From contig OZ025281.1 in NCBI GenBank assembly GCA_964019165.1, forward strand, positions 3,228,740 through 3,292,739: DNA of 64,000 nt, in the 5' to 3' direction. The DNA comes from Mastigias papua (Eukaryota; Cnidaria; Scyphozoa; Rhizostomeae; Mastigiidae). Every line of letters starts with the position of its first letter. Position 1 is the first letter of the stretch. Shown here in pieces: positions 1 to 20,600 of this stretch. The notes under the pieces are model-generated. The model was not told the origin of the DNA, ran no database searches, and was given only the letters and a program-made list of their open reading frames with translations. The position numbers and the translations under genes are program-made.

Positions 1-78
1 TTAGATTCCAAGAGAGAATTGGTCACCTGCCCACCCTGATAAGCGTCACTGCTTCGGAGTTGCACAGCGTTGTAGCAG
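1..78 (+). CDS. Possible 3' part of an exon entering from the left edge
   Basis: Reading from base 3, the frame is open (RFQERIGHLPTLISVTASEL, then HSVVA) up to a donor-like gtacag at 79, where it would end in phase 1. The peptide looks protein-like but I do not recognise it. It could be an upstream exon of the serine-rich gene whose exons lie at 2523-2780 and 7394-7654, but the phase does not match 2523 directly, so a missing exon would be needed. Only 26 codons are visible, so this is a weak call. Confidence 0.25.
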
Positions 79-2445
<2,367 letters not shown>

Positions 2446-2522
2446 CAGCACTTGAATTCCAAAAGCTCTCATGAAAAAAAATGAAAATTCCCTAAAAAAG
2501 GGTAATATTTTTACTATTCCAG

Positions 2523-7654
<5,132 letters not shown>

Positions 7655-7812
7655 GTTGGTAGATTTATTGTATTCACGAAATTTCTCTCATGCATACATC
7701 TTATAATCACTAATGTGTCCTCTATTGAAGTAAGAACGCAAAGTTGAACATGTGTTATTTTCAAGGACTTTAACCACAGGATGTCTTCTGTTTATGCCCT
7801 CTGGCTCTAGAT

Positions 7813-7850
7813 TCCGTCAAAGCCGTCAAAGCCGTCAAAGCCGTCAAAGC
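7813..7850 (+). repeat. Short 9-bp tandem repeat (gtcaaagcc)x4
   Basis: The unit gtcaaagcc is repeated four times in direct succession, with the last copy slightly changed. It is intronic or intergenic. Confidence 0.85.
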
Positions 7851-8399
7851 GCTGCAATCCAAAACCTTTCTTGTTTTGCAAATCAAGCAGCATGCAATGG
7901 AGCTTTTGCTGTTGGCTGTTTCTAGGGAGTTATCAAGGTGTGATCACAGGGCCATTCAAGCCACTGCCCATTGCACGATATTAGGATACTGTATTATAGA
8001 ATTTAAGGCCAACTTTGTTCCTAAACAAAACGAGATGGCTCTTGTGCTATCAACATAGTGATGGCAATGCGTTGCACCAGGTGGACCATGTCAGTATATA
8101 AATATATTTGTTATTAATTTACATGTACATACAGTGCGAACTGAAGTCTGACGTAGCTACAACTCGTAAGTGCATTGCGGTGTCTGAAGACATTTATATA
8201 GGCGAATTAGATAAAGTATTTTGATAAGCTATCGTTACCTGGCAACATACACTACTTGGTGTATACCGAATAGTCACGTTGTAGAACATCCGGTTGATCA
8301 ATAATGGCACCCTCAGCTTAGTTTGGACATGTGATGAGCCTCTAGACCTGCTACTGTTCTTAAAGTAGACTCTTTCATCTCTGACCTTGCAGTCTGTGA

Positions 8400-8649
8400 A
8401 TGTCCGAATCTAGCATAGACGAGGAGAAAATGACCTTTCTGGCTAATGATGAGAGAATATTTTTCAGGGCTACATCTACTTGTACGATCATTCCATCCGA
8501 AGTTACAGCGACTGAAAGGCCAATGAGCTGCCATTTCTCGATTGATTTGCCGCTCGGACATATCTCCGATACAATGCTGACTGAAAGAGACCGAACAGCA
8601 TTATTTTGCTTAGTTCATTTCCAAACCAATCCGCATGATTATACAATTG
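8400..8649 (+). CDS. Possible first coding exon, 83 codons, unidentified
   Basis: An acceptor-like ccttgcag precedes an in-frame TGA and then ATG at 8400. The frame (starting MSESSIDEEKMTFLANDERI) stays open to ATTG|gtatgg at 8650, ending in phase 1. The peptide is acidic at the start and contains a stretch SDTMLTERDRTALFCLV. Composition is protein-like, but I recognise no family and no matching next exon was found. It may be a chance frame. Confidence 0.25.
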
Positions 8650-9175
8650 GTATGGTATATCAATTGGTATGGTACTCAAGAAGTCTTTATGTTAAGTCCA
8701 AAGACATTTAATGATACACAATACAAAGTAAAACAGAGCTTAAAATACCTGTCTGTTTACGTTGTGCTAGAAACAAATGGGCTGACATTTTTCGAGGAGA
8801 CTTTTAAAACCTTACCAACCAGCATTGCCTAGGCCGGTTGCCTACCCCCGGAAGATCATCAAAAGAAAATTGTTTTTATCAGCAAAGAACTTCAAACAGC
8901 CCAAAAATAATCATTCAAGTGAATAGTTCGCAGCAAACTGGTACAACACATTTATGAAACAATCACAAACTCACACTTAAATCATATTTTAATTAACGGT
9001 AAACTCAATAAGCAAAGAGAAAGAGGCAAAAAGAATGATTCAGCAACACGGAAAGGCACTTCAACATACTAGAGCTATTTGAGATAAATGACTTACAACC
9101 AGCCTTTAACAACATGTACTTATTTGAGCAAATATTGCTGCGCTTCCCTGATAATAGATAAATACATACATACAT
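8650..9175. other. No gene seen
   Basis: Plain AT-rich sequence between the possible exon at 8400 and the TA array. I see no RNA gene, repeat or ORF that can be defended. Confidence 0.5.
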
Positions 9176-9407
<232 letters not shown>

Positions 9408-9466
9408 TAGTAGCTAGCTCAGTATATATATATATATCAGTATATATACATATAATATAACTGACT

Positions 9467-9538
9467 GACCCCAGCAGGATTCGAACTGGCGACCCATGGC
9501 ATTGTACGCCAAGTGCTCTGCCACTGAGCTATCGGGTC
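9467..9538 (-). repeat. tRNA-like sequence (72 nt), same family as 5478-5550
   Basis: On the minus strand it begins gacccgatagctcagtggca and ends with the complement tggggtc. The T arm carries gttcgaatc but its stem has mismatches. The loop gtacaat (anticodon ACA) is shared with the copy at 5478. It is most likely the head of a tRNA-derived SINE. Confidence 0.5.
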
Positions 9539-9559
9539 ATGAACTACAACAGAATAATA

Positions 9560-10160
9560 TGTGTCGAAAGAATAGTTCGCGCAGAAAATGAAACTTCGAT
9601 TTGTCAAACAAAAAGAGGTATGTGAAAATTCAGCAAAGGAGGAAGGTAGGATCATGAAAAGTAACAAGAGGGAAGCAGGAATGAATGTATTATGGAATGG
9701 CTGTGGTAAATAGAACAAACGGTGAGAAAGAACACTGAAGAAAGGATATAGGTAAGAAAGGAAAGAAAGTAGCAGTGAATGATGGCATGGAGGAAGGAAG
9801 AAGGAAAAGAAGAAAGGAAGACAGGATAACTAAGGAGGGAATAATGAGGAGGGGAAGCAGGATGACAGAGGAAGAAAGAATGACAAATGAAGCAAACAGG
9901 TAAGCAGAGAAAGAAAGCTTGTCAAAATAAGAAAGATAAAAGGACTGATTAATGAAGGAGATTGAAAGAAAGGACAAAGGAAGGAGGAAAGCCAAACCGG
10001 ATAAGCAGCTAAAAGCAATAACACAGACGGATAGAGCAAAGAGTGATATGCTGAAATGAAAATCAAAAAGGAAGAAAACTAGAAAGAAGAAATAAGCTAG
10101 GAATTCGATAAAAATGTTACCACAAGATGCTGGAAAAGTAAGAAAAGGAAGAAGAAGAGA
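9560..10160. repeat. Purine-rich degenerate (GGAAG/GAAAG) tract
   Basis: On the + strand the region is almost wholly A and G for long runs (aggaagg, gaaagaaa). The complement therefore gives spurious long frames rich in Ser, Phe, Pro and Leu. There is no sign that these are real genes. It is best seen as a decayed minisatellite. Confidence 0.7.
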
Positions 10161-10609
10161 TTCTAAGCTTAATAATTTCATACCAAAAGAGATAATAAAC
10201 TCAGGCAATAGTAAAAGATCAGCGAGAAAGCAAATATATATGGGAAGGAGTCAGCAAATTTGAAACTATATTGCAGCGGCTATGCATCGAAAATCTCAAA
10301 CCTCTACTTTCAGTTCAAAATTGAGAATGTCATCTTTCCTATATGATTATTTTCGCCCTCGATGTTGAGAAAGGTAAGAAGTTTTGATCGTCATTATGAC
10401 CTCATACCTAGGGCGAGCATGACTAAATCGTTTTTGCGTATCTCAACGAGGAAGGAGAGCGTCCAAAATCAAATTAATCCTTGGCGTGCTATGGCTTCGC
10501 ATAAAATTAATCGCAATGTGCTTCTTCTGGAACAAATTTAAAGTAAAAAGGGTTGGTTATTCCACAAAGCTCTCCGCTGTTTAAAACGATCATAGTCAAT
10601 AACATGTTT

Positions 10610-10990
10610 TTAATAAAAAAAGGTCTTTTCGCAAAGTGCTGAAAAATTCTTAGCTTTTGCATGATTAGAGTATAAAAACTTTCTTCTGGTTGTCTTAGCA
10701 AGAATGTTCGAGAGCAACACTGCAGTGTTACACTGAGAGACAGACACCATACAAGAACAGGACCGATATACATGCATTATCACAGGGAGTCTATGCAATT
10801 TAAACAAAAGAGATGATGGTATTGTGTGAAAATTGGCATTTCAAATGCGTATCAACTTGTCAACATTCTAACATTCAACTCAAACACATTCTTAGGTCTC
10901 AAAAATCCAGTCCTGAACTTTCTTAACTTATTGACCAGCTGACTTCTACTGTGTTATGGCTAACTTCTTATAAAAAAAACGTGCACTCGA
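10610..10990. mobile_element. Family-B element (copy 1)
   Basis: It shares words with copies at 36395-36815, 43725-44015 and 59485-59790: 'ttcttagc', 'acactgcagtgttaca', 'gagagacaga', 'ccagtcctgaactttctta', and a right end cttataaaaaaaacgtgc. There is no ORF. Its right end resembles the termini of the 1650 and 5937 elements, which suggests mobilisation by the same transposase. Confidence 0.5.
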
Positions 10991-12564
10991 TGAACGATGA
11001 ATGCTGAGCAGGGAACAGCATTTTGACGGGGGGACAACGCTTTGTCTGACGGGCAACCAAAAAGATGCCTATGCCAGCTGAAAAACAAAGCAGTTTAATT
11101 GTAATTCAAGTAAACATCTCGAAATGTTTTCACTACAGCACGAATTGAGCGGACAAGATAGAAGAGAGTTCTCTAATGCAACGAAATCATGGCAATCGCT
11201 ACAGGCAGACGTAGAAATCGACAATGCAATGATTCAAAGAAACAGAATGAGATGAATCAGTCATAATACCCGTAGTGAAAGCTCTCATATCGAATAGTCG
11301 AGAAAAAACAAGAGCTTAAAATGAGAATTGAAAAGAAAACGCACCATATTATATCCTAAAAGTGACATACCTAATATGTTGAACCAGAACCATAGCAAAG
11401 GTTTGCCATTATAGAGGGCTTCCCATTTGTGTGGAGATTGAAGCAGGTATATTATCACTAGAGAAAGTAATAATTGAGCAATCAAATATCACATGGCAGA
11501 TGCGACCTGCATGCAATCATCGACATACAGTGTGCCCTGGAAGCAGTTACTTTGCGAGTAAATTGGTGGCACTGCTATATAATACCATAGGTCTGATACA
11601 TCGAGATTTACTGAGGGCTGGTGAGACGTGTATTCATAGCTCTTGTAAAAACGTCTTTCTACTGTGTGCCTAGGCTTGATAATTCACCACAGATTCAGTG
11701 TTACGATAGCCTATAGCACGTGGTGTATCGTGGATCGTAGCTCTGCAGATCCAGCACAGCTGTGCAGATTCCTTATAGGGTACAGATCAGAGATAACAAG
11801 GAGAAAACCGACGTCTCAGCCCCCTCGTTAAAATGATGAGACTCTGGGGGAATCAGCCGTCTTACCAACGGGTGACTGCTAGTCTGGCGAGTTCCTGGTT
11901 TGCTGATATAAGCCAGCTTTATATCCCTTCATTTCGTTTCATATTCATTATTCACGGTAACCCTATCAGCTAAGGAATCACGTTAAACTTCTAAGTAACT
12001 TTATATCTATTTAAATTGTAGCAATTAATCATTGGGTGTAGTCATGGGAGTGGCAAATAGAAGTAGATGACGAATTCTTGGCTTTTTAGGACGGGACACC
12101 TGGTACGCATGCGTCCATTGAAGAGCTTTATTAAAGTCTGTCAGATTATTTGAAGCGAAAATTCCGGGCGTATGACAAATATCGTAACCTGCTTCAGAAT
12201 TAAATGAAGTCAATTGTGCCTAATTCTAGGTCGCTGAGTACGGATATCGGCATAAAATTTGTTAATCAGCTCTAGTTCTGAAGAATTGGCACTATAATTT
12301 GTTTTTGAAACCTCATGATATTAATACAATCTAAGTATACAATCATACACCTCACTATATTAAGGCAGTGCATAATTGGTAAGTCTGCAACTTAAGTTTT
12401 TACTATAACAAAAAAAAAAGAAATAAAAACAACCTCAAATTCTCAAATTGAAGTAATACCAATAATAACTGTAATACTAAGGTAGTAAAGTCATTGTCAA
12501 TAGTCCAGTAAATTAGGGTTAGTCCAAGGTTTATTTCGTCTATAAAAGATATAATAAGTACATC

Positions 12565-12625
12565 ATACTGCAATATTGATAATAATAATAATAATAATAA
12601 TAAATTCTTTATTTAAGGTTGGCGT
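12565..12625 (-). mobile_element. LINE-like 3' end with (ATT)n tail, minus strand
   Basis: On the minus strand ccttaaataaagaattta is followed by (TTA)n. This is a typical end of CR1-like non-LTR elements. No coding remnant is readable next to it. Confidence 0.4.
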
Positions 12626-14344
12626 AGGTGATAGCTATGTGCTAATTAATGCCAACCATAATTAATACTTAATAAATTACAATATTTAAAACCAATTAGC
12701 ATGTTAATGAACTAAATATAACCTAGATTTACAAATAACTCTTACATAATCTGCAGCTACAAGTAAAATTCGAAAACTTAATTTCTTTTTTAAAATCTTT
12801 TACTATGTAAAACCTTGCATGACCCCAATAGTCGGTAAACAGGGATGATCCACTTACTGTTTACATGTCACCAGCAGAAGGCAAAGAAAAGGGATCGATT
12901 GGTAATATGTTTATAAAGATGAGAATCCTTTGCTATTTGTTCGGTGCTCATTATTCTAATCTCATGCAGTTTTGATATTGCGTATGGCACAGCTTTACTG
13001 TTGTATCCTGTAGTGTAGCACGGCTACAATATAGACATCCACATGCAAAAGTAAAAGCTTTGAATCTTTTAAACTAAAGCCAATTATTAACTTTAACTGA
13101 CACTTTCGAATTCTGCGGCTGAGAGTATGTAAGGCCTGGTGCTTTTCATTTCGGAAACAAATACATCACTGTTGAAGAATTATTGACCAGTGAATCATAA
13201 ATGCTTCTTTAAATTAATATAAAGACTTACTGGCACAAAAATCAAGCTAATAGCGCCTCCACAAGCAGCCAGACACCGTCCGTAACGATATTAAACAATC
13301 TTGTACAGTGACACCAAATTGGCTTGACCTGAATTCTAGCTTCATGTGCGAATCAAACAGCAAAGATGAGTGCACGGTCCTAATAGATCATATTATCAAT
13401 TATCTGCGAGAAATTATCCTCATTGTAATCAACAAACAGCCAAATTACATTCAATGATAGGTTCAAATGATTACAATAAAACAGCACACCATATCTCGCC
13501 ATTTCTAATCAACTTTACAGATAAGATGTGGATCCTAAGCACACCGTGATTGGCATCGTATAAGCAGTGAAATAGCCCATAATCACGGTCAATTAGAAAT
13601 TTAAAGACTCTACAATATTGTGAGTGATCTTATCTAAGATTTCATGAGTGTGGGATGAGCTATCGGGCTCACGTGCAGAGAGCGGCTTTGATTGGTTTAC
13701 GTATTCAGACCAGACCTTGGACAATACCTGCACAGTCCGATTGCAATGATGACGCGAGTACACACTTGATCCTCACTAATTGCTACGGATTTTGCAATGA
13801 ACTAGCAACTAACTCTTGCGATTAGAGTTGCAAGCATAAGCTGGTTGATTTTAAAGCTGCGCAGAAGCACGTAACTCTTGATTTAGCAACTTCGGAGCCG
13901 AGTGTAAGCTACTGCAGGTAGAGAGCAAAGGCGAAGACATGCTTTTGAAATTTAGATCCCGTTCGATGAAGAACTTTTTCTGGCCTACTCGATCAAGATC
14001 TGAGGTTTGTGTAATATACATATTGTCTCTATACATGCCAACTCCCATTGCAAGAGAGTTGGTTCTTGAGAGGCTGAATTTATGAAGATTCTGGGCAAAT
14101 AGAGTAGAAAACTGCTTCTTGTGAACAGATCGCCTTGATTTTCACCTATCTGCTCAGCAGTGTGTAGAGTCGTTGCTACGGTACAGGAGTGTACAACGCT
14201 TGGGCCACGTACAGCATTGAGGCCAACAATATTGCATAACCTAGCCACCGTTGAAATCGATGCACATTTAAGGACGTTTCAGCTGTTTACAAGAATGCTT
14301 TTTCCTAATTCTGAACTGTTGTCTCTACATCTGGTACTCTACAT

Positions 14345-14600
14345 CTTCGAAATGGCCCCCTCGAAAAGGCCCCTCTAAAATAAGCCCACACCAACCAGGT
14401 GACGAAGACTTTGATAAAGATTAATGCTGAAATTTAAACTGTTCTTTTAATATTGTGGAGAAATGGAGCTTTGGTAATGACGTGTCTATGCGACATAGTT
14501 CAAGTAATTTCATAAGCCCTACTTGAATAAGCCCCCTCGAATGAGCCTACATTCAAAAAGTATCAAAGAAAACTAAGCCCCCATGGGGTTAATCTGATGA
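14345..14600. repeat. Decayed element with repeated 'aagccccctcgaa' words
   Basis: The motif gcccctcgaataagcc and variants occur at 14350-14400, 14525-14560 and 14570-14590. Such words are common in dispersed DNA elements of marine invertebrates. Its boundaries are unclear. Confidence 0.35.
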
Positions 14601-15184
14601 TTTACGGTAATGCCAATTGTGTCAGCAAGTTTATGATTTTACAGAAATCTTCATAATTTAATTCAGTATCAATTCTTTTCAAAAATTGGATGTATTGTTA
14701 TGTACGAGGCAACCCGCTTTCAGTAGCCAAAATTTTTCCATGGGTCTATTCGCAGGAAAGGTTGGACCAATCTACTATAGGAAATTGATTGATGAAACTT
14801 TTGCAGCAGCATTTGAGAGAACATGTATATAGTATAAGTACGCACAGTTTCTTCATAGGGTAAACAAGAAGAACTTCGTTGAAAAGTGCTGGCAAGCACA
14901 GCTGAAATCTCCTGAAAGCTTTCACAGCTGACACTCCACACGGCAAAAAACGTCAGTATGATAATTGAAATACAAATGCCGAGATTCTTACCCAATTGTG
15001 GATCTAAATTCACCTGTTATGAAAATGGCACGAACCCTGAAAAGTGACACTTCATAAAACGTTTTAAAGCCTAGTATATTCATAAGTAAAAATCTCTTTA
15101 ATTTTTGAAAGAAGGGTTTCAAACACAGATTTCTAACACAAAGCTAGATAGTGTATATTGCAGACAGCTTTCGATTAACTGCAA

Positions 15185-15376
15185 TATAGCAGCCAAATGT
15201 CTGAGATCTTGTCAGGTTTGTTTTCTCTCAACTTAGCTGACCAATCAGCTGTCAAAATGGGCCTAATTGTAGCTGTGGAGCACGTGTGTGGAGAGAGTCC
15301 TGCATGATGATTGGTTAATTAGGTTGGGAGAAAATAGTTCTGTTCAGTCTCTTGAACATTTGCCGGCTATGCTATC
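15185..15376. mobile_element. Palindromic MITE, family P (copy 1)
   Basis: The left end atagcagccaaatgtctgag and the right end (complement gatagcatagccggcaaatg) are inverted. Inner arms match as ttttctctcaacttagctga against ttaggttgggagaaaatag. The same ~190-bp palindrome occurs at 33487-33666 and 53704-53893. Confidence 0.7.
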
Positions 15377-16929
15377 ATCAGCTACCCCCAAATTGTTCTC
15401 ACGTAAAATTTCACGGCGTCTTTAAGCCTATGAGATATTCCTCTCAGTTTGAAGTCCCTGGTGCCTAGAATGATCTCACAAAGTAATATCTACAAAAGAT
15501 AAACTAAAGCTTATATTTGACAAGTGGAAAGGATGATGCTGATCTTTTTATGTCATTAACTTCCTGGTTCTTCAAGCTTAGATGAAACAGGGCATACATT
15601 TACAGCACGAAATACCGAATAATGGCTGTATTTGACTTTATATAACCAGGCCCATCATGAGCCTTTTGTCACAGAAGAACGTCCTATATGAACTGATATT
15701 TTCATCTTCTGTTCTTCCCTTACATTGTTGTGGTAGTTGGCGATTACACAAAAACATCCTACAACTTCAACATGTGCCTACTTTTTCCTAGAGATGGAGC
15801 CTCGAGAGCCTCGATAACTCGAACTATTTCATTTCGTCACTTGGTGGCTATAGCTATCGAGAACTTTATGTAATGAGTCAGGCTAAAAGCAAGTGATTCC
15901 GTTATTTCGTGCAGCATTAAGGTTCTGTAGGACAAGAATCTTCTTCTTTTGCCACTCTAACAAGACTGCACATGTTTTTCTCTCAACCTTATCATAAGTC
16001 TCGCTGGTACTTTATTTTTGTCCTTTCCACTGCCTGCATTTAATTTTGAAAGTAACGAACTGCACTATGTCTTTTTGCACGTACCTTCTTCTAAAGCGAC
16101 CACGTGAAAGTTATTGTACAGCACGTTATCTCAAGTCTCATAATCTCCTCTCCAATGAGGAAATATAGTTACTCGTGCAGTCAGAGGGATTTTTAGAGCT
16201 CACGTTCCGTAAAATTTGTTTGAATTTTACTGAAGAAATAATATGTAGTATTAGTAATTATAGAAGTCGTAAACGATAATGAAAATTGCTTTGAAGATGA
16301 CACTTCAAGTAGGAGGAATAATTGAAGCAGAGGAAAGGAAGCGCAGCTTCTGTATAAATTTGAATATGTGTAAGACGACAAAAATAGTTAACATTTCCGA
16401 TTTTCTTCTTTAGATTGACAATTCTATATTATTTAAAAACCTTTCCATATTAGATAAATGTGTGGTGCGCAAGGTATATTGAAAACGCATGAAAATACCT
16501 GTCTTGTTAGGGCGAGTCATGTAACACTTGAACATTCAAAGTCACACCAATGCCTAATGGTTTAAGGTAATAAGCGTGAAGAAATTATTGATCCATAAGT
16601 AAGTTCATTCAACTCTTTCTGAGAGGTCTACAGAATAACAAAGTTTGAGCAACGCAGGTATGTAAGGGTAACGAAATAATAAGACAAATGATTTTCAAAA
16701 ACTTTCTGCATTCATATTATGAATGAATTTGATTAATATTTTAGATTCAACTGCTTGTCAATAACTTATATATTCAATAATTTTGAAGAACCATTGATAA
16801 TCAGCGTTGCAGTAGGCCTACTTTCTAGGAAGGCATCGTATGAAAAATAACACAAAATGTTCATGCAAATGGAAGTAAAATACGAAATAATACAAAGCGG
16901 GTTTCCAAGATATACACATGTTAGATTAT

Positions 16930-17275
16930 CTTCACAGAGGTGTCTTTAAGACTTCGCCAGAAAACGAAGCTAAACAGTGAGAATGGCTATTCGTGAAGAA
17001 ACTGTACAATAGTACACAGCAACTTTCTTCAAATGAAACGAAATGCACGAAAAACCTGAAGCATTCTTCAGTATACTGAAAGTACATTTTCGTTCAGCAC
17101 TAATCAGAGTGTGACACTTGGGATAACGACCAGACGGTAAACCGAAATATAAACTAGATGTGGATGAATTCACGTGACAGGAGGAATACTGCGTCCAATT
17201 GGCCAATTGGTCTGGCCAGTAGCTACCCACTCAATTCTAATTTAGTTGAAGAGTCCAAGGCAGAAGCGAACTCTC
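16930..17275. mobile_element. Half copy of the foldback element found at 23286-23760
   Basis: Shared features in the same order are a ctgaaagtacattttcgt/cagcactaatcagagtgtga block, cttgggataacgaccag, accgaaatataaactagatg, cacgtga, ggccaattgg and a gaagagtccaag end. Only one arm is present. Confidence 0.5.
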
Positions 17276-17614
17276 TTTACATACATGAATCCGGTTGTAG
17301 AGTCTTTGAGTAGACAGATCCCAAAGAAAATTAACTGAATAGACGTTTTTACATGCCCATTAATCCAAAAGTTATCTTCTGTATATGCACTTTCTCCATA
17401 GAACAATGATAAGTTTATCTGCCATGCGACATGACATCAACTTCCCATGATCCTTTACAAACTATTTCGATCATGTTATGCAAATCCACGCCCGCGTCGA
17501 GCGGGCTAGTTGAATATCTCCTGTACTAAAATGTCTGCCAAAACACTGGCATGTGCACATATTTTAACATTACAGGCACTTCTAACATTCTTTTCTGTCT
17601 CATTCCAGAGTAGC

Positions 17615-20600
17615 ATGAGTGAAAAGAGCTTGATCAGTAGGAGGCTTCGAAGGTCACTGACCAATTGGTCTTCGGCTCAAAGTAGCAAAGATCAGTCAAC
17701 AGATGGCGGCATTGCATTTCCAAAAAGCAAGCGGTCAAAAGCTAAACAGCGGTTTAGAATTGTTGCAGCGAAAACTGGCCAGCCTGATGGAATATCCTTC
17801 GAATGTATTGACAAACTTGGGTTTTTCTTGAGGGCAAAGGGCAGGTCGCTGACTCCAGAGCGAGAAGGATCAGATTCATACTTTAGTAAGTTTGCAGAGA
17901 TAGCGTCTATATTGATATCACAAGTATAGTACCAGTTTCATTGGACAAAATGATCCAAATATTGATACAAATCTATCTTCATGAGCTAAAATAAGTGTGA
18001 GGTTGGCTCATTTTATGGAAAGTGTGAGTTTGGATAACCTAGGCATATCTATTTAGTGAAAGTAGGTTATAAAATCTAACACAAACAAAAAATAGTTACT
18101 ATTTATATGTATTAAGATTTATCAATTTGCAGTCAGCTTTACTTTGCTATTTTTCTTCTGAAATAACTAGCAAGTTCATAGCATCTGTCATATCATTTGT
18201 GCAGTTCCAAGAAAAGAAAACATTTAATTTTAATAAGATTGTAGATCTGTAGGTATTTTTTATTTCAGGCCTGTGTCTTGCATGCTGTGCAGCATTTGGG
18301 TGGCATATGTGCACCTAAGTGAAATGAGGCGCATTTGAGGTCGAAATTACACCGCTTACTGTTCTATTTATACTTTGTGGATACTGCTTGTCAGCTGAAT
18401 TCTATGTTCATAGCAAAATTACAGGGGTTTCTGTCCCTCTTGACCTCCCTATATCCACGCAAATGGCCCGCTCGTGGGTAAAGGCTTGATGGGTTGGTGA
18501 AAAAATGCGATGATTATGGGCGTACTTACTTTTTGGATGACCCTAATCCTTAGATAATGACGTCTGATTTCAATTACGATGCAACTGCACTGAACATGAC
18601 ACAAAGTTTGTGTAATGAAAATCACTTCTGGAACATCTCTCATCCATGTATGTCAATTCTTTTCAAGATAAAGACAGTACATTTGTGCCTCTGCCGGACA
18701 TGTGGTTCCCAGGTTTCTTTGCATTCGAATCTGTGAGTAAGCCTTCATATTTCGTGCGACTGAGCCAGACGGAAGAGCTAATCCTTGACCGATACGACGG
18801 GACAACAACATTCAAAGAAGATGCCAGTTTCTTGTTGAAAAAGAGGCCATGTGCTAGTAAGACAATAACTGCATTCGATTCTAGTCAATTATAAAAATTA
18901 CAAACCTTTGAGATTTGCGTCCTATCTAATATATAGAATTAATGAACTTCTTACGAATAGGCACAGATTTTTAGTTTGAAGCATGGAATGGGACAAATTG
19001 CATTGCAATATACTGAGACGTAGTACAGTGAAACGTAACATAACATGACACAATGAAATGTGACGTAGGGTAATATGATGCAATCTAATGCAACGTAATG
19101 TAATGTCACGCCATGTACTATGACATAATGCAATATGACGTAGTGCACTATTTCAAATTATACTGCTACGTAAACTGACATAATGTGCTATGACGTAATG
19201 CTATGCAAGATAATGTAATGTGACGGAGTTTAATAAGGGATAATGAAATGTAACGTAATGTGATTTGGCACTATGTAATATGATGTACTGCAATAGTACG
19301 TAACGTGACATTGTTTAATGTCACTTAATATCATATCACATAATATAAGTTTCTTTGTATTCTTGTTCTTTTATCTAATGTCGCTGTGATGTCATGTCAT
19401 GGTAATACTACCAGGGCAAATAACTCTTTTCTAAATGAGCATTCAAATTACTCTTATGACAAACACTTATTGTTGCAAATTTCCCCTAGCTTGTCTTCAG
19501 GTTGGAGTCAAAGGCTGGGCAAAGATGCCATCAGGTGGCTACTGCTTAGGCAAGGTAATTTCTGTCACTGACGTCATCGAAGTAGCCGTAGACGAGGGCC
19601 GCACTATGAAGTATGAACGAAACGTCCACGGCTGTCTGATACCCGATGTTGTGCCTCTACCAGGAGAGTTAAGCGTTGGCGCGCGTGTCATATCGCAGTG
19701 GTTTGATCGAGAGTTCCTATACCCTGGAATTATTACGGGAGTTAAATCGAATGAATACGAGGTACAGTTTGATGATGGCGACAAAGGGAGGTGTACTTCA
19801 TATCAGATACGACTCGTTCGGGATCACATGTTCCAAGGTTTGTCATCCTATTGGCTATAGTTATGAATTGCTATATTTCTATCGGTGTGTTATTTACCAG
19901 AGCCAATGCTCACAACTTAAATGCTCCAAAGCCATTGCAAATATTTTGGCACTTGGCGGAACAGTGAGATATAATATAATGTACAAGCCACAAAGGTGTC
20001 TTTAAATGAATCATTTCATGACGTACATGTAACTTTGCAACAGAGCAATTAATATACTTCTTTTACCTAGGAATACAAAACAAACCCACCTGAAATTCAA
20101 AGCAGTTAATTTCCTACTATAATGATGTAATGTGAAATAATATAATATAACATGACATAATATAACATAATATAATGTAATATTATATAATATAACATTA
20201 TGCAATATAATATAATATAACGTAATATAATATAATGTAATACAGTATAATATAATATGCTATAACACAATAAAAAAATTCAATACAGTATAATATGACA
20301 GAATATAGTATAATATCATATCATATAGTCATATAATATTTTATAACATGATATAGGAGCATAACATATTATAGGAGCATAACATATTATGACATTGAAT
20401 CACTTATATAGTATATATTGCATTTCATTTAATTTCATATTCCTTATGAAATATATAAATGATTGTATAAATAAGATTTCATTTAATAAGATATATTCCG
20501 TATTTTATAATCACAGAACACTCCTGCAACTCGCCTTCTCACAAATCTGCCAACAAGCAACCTCCAGACGATAAGGAAGAAGGCAACGATGCTCAACAGG

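Larger units (their letters stand above)
10161..17608. other. 7.4 kb without a resolved gene
   Basis: It contains a family-B element (about 10610-10990), an (AAT)n-tailed LINE-like 3' end on the minus strand (about 12565-12620), a fragment with 'aataagccccctcgaat' words at 14345-14600, a palindromic MITE (15185-15376) and half of a foldback element related to 23286-23760 at about 16930-17275. No exon pair with agreeing phase could be found. Confidence 0.45.

Noticed and set aside
9690..10208. 172-residue minus-strand frame rich in Leu, Phe and Ser
   Set aside because: It is the complement of a purine-rich degenerate repeat; composition explains the open frame and no splice or start context supports it.
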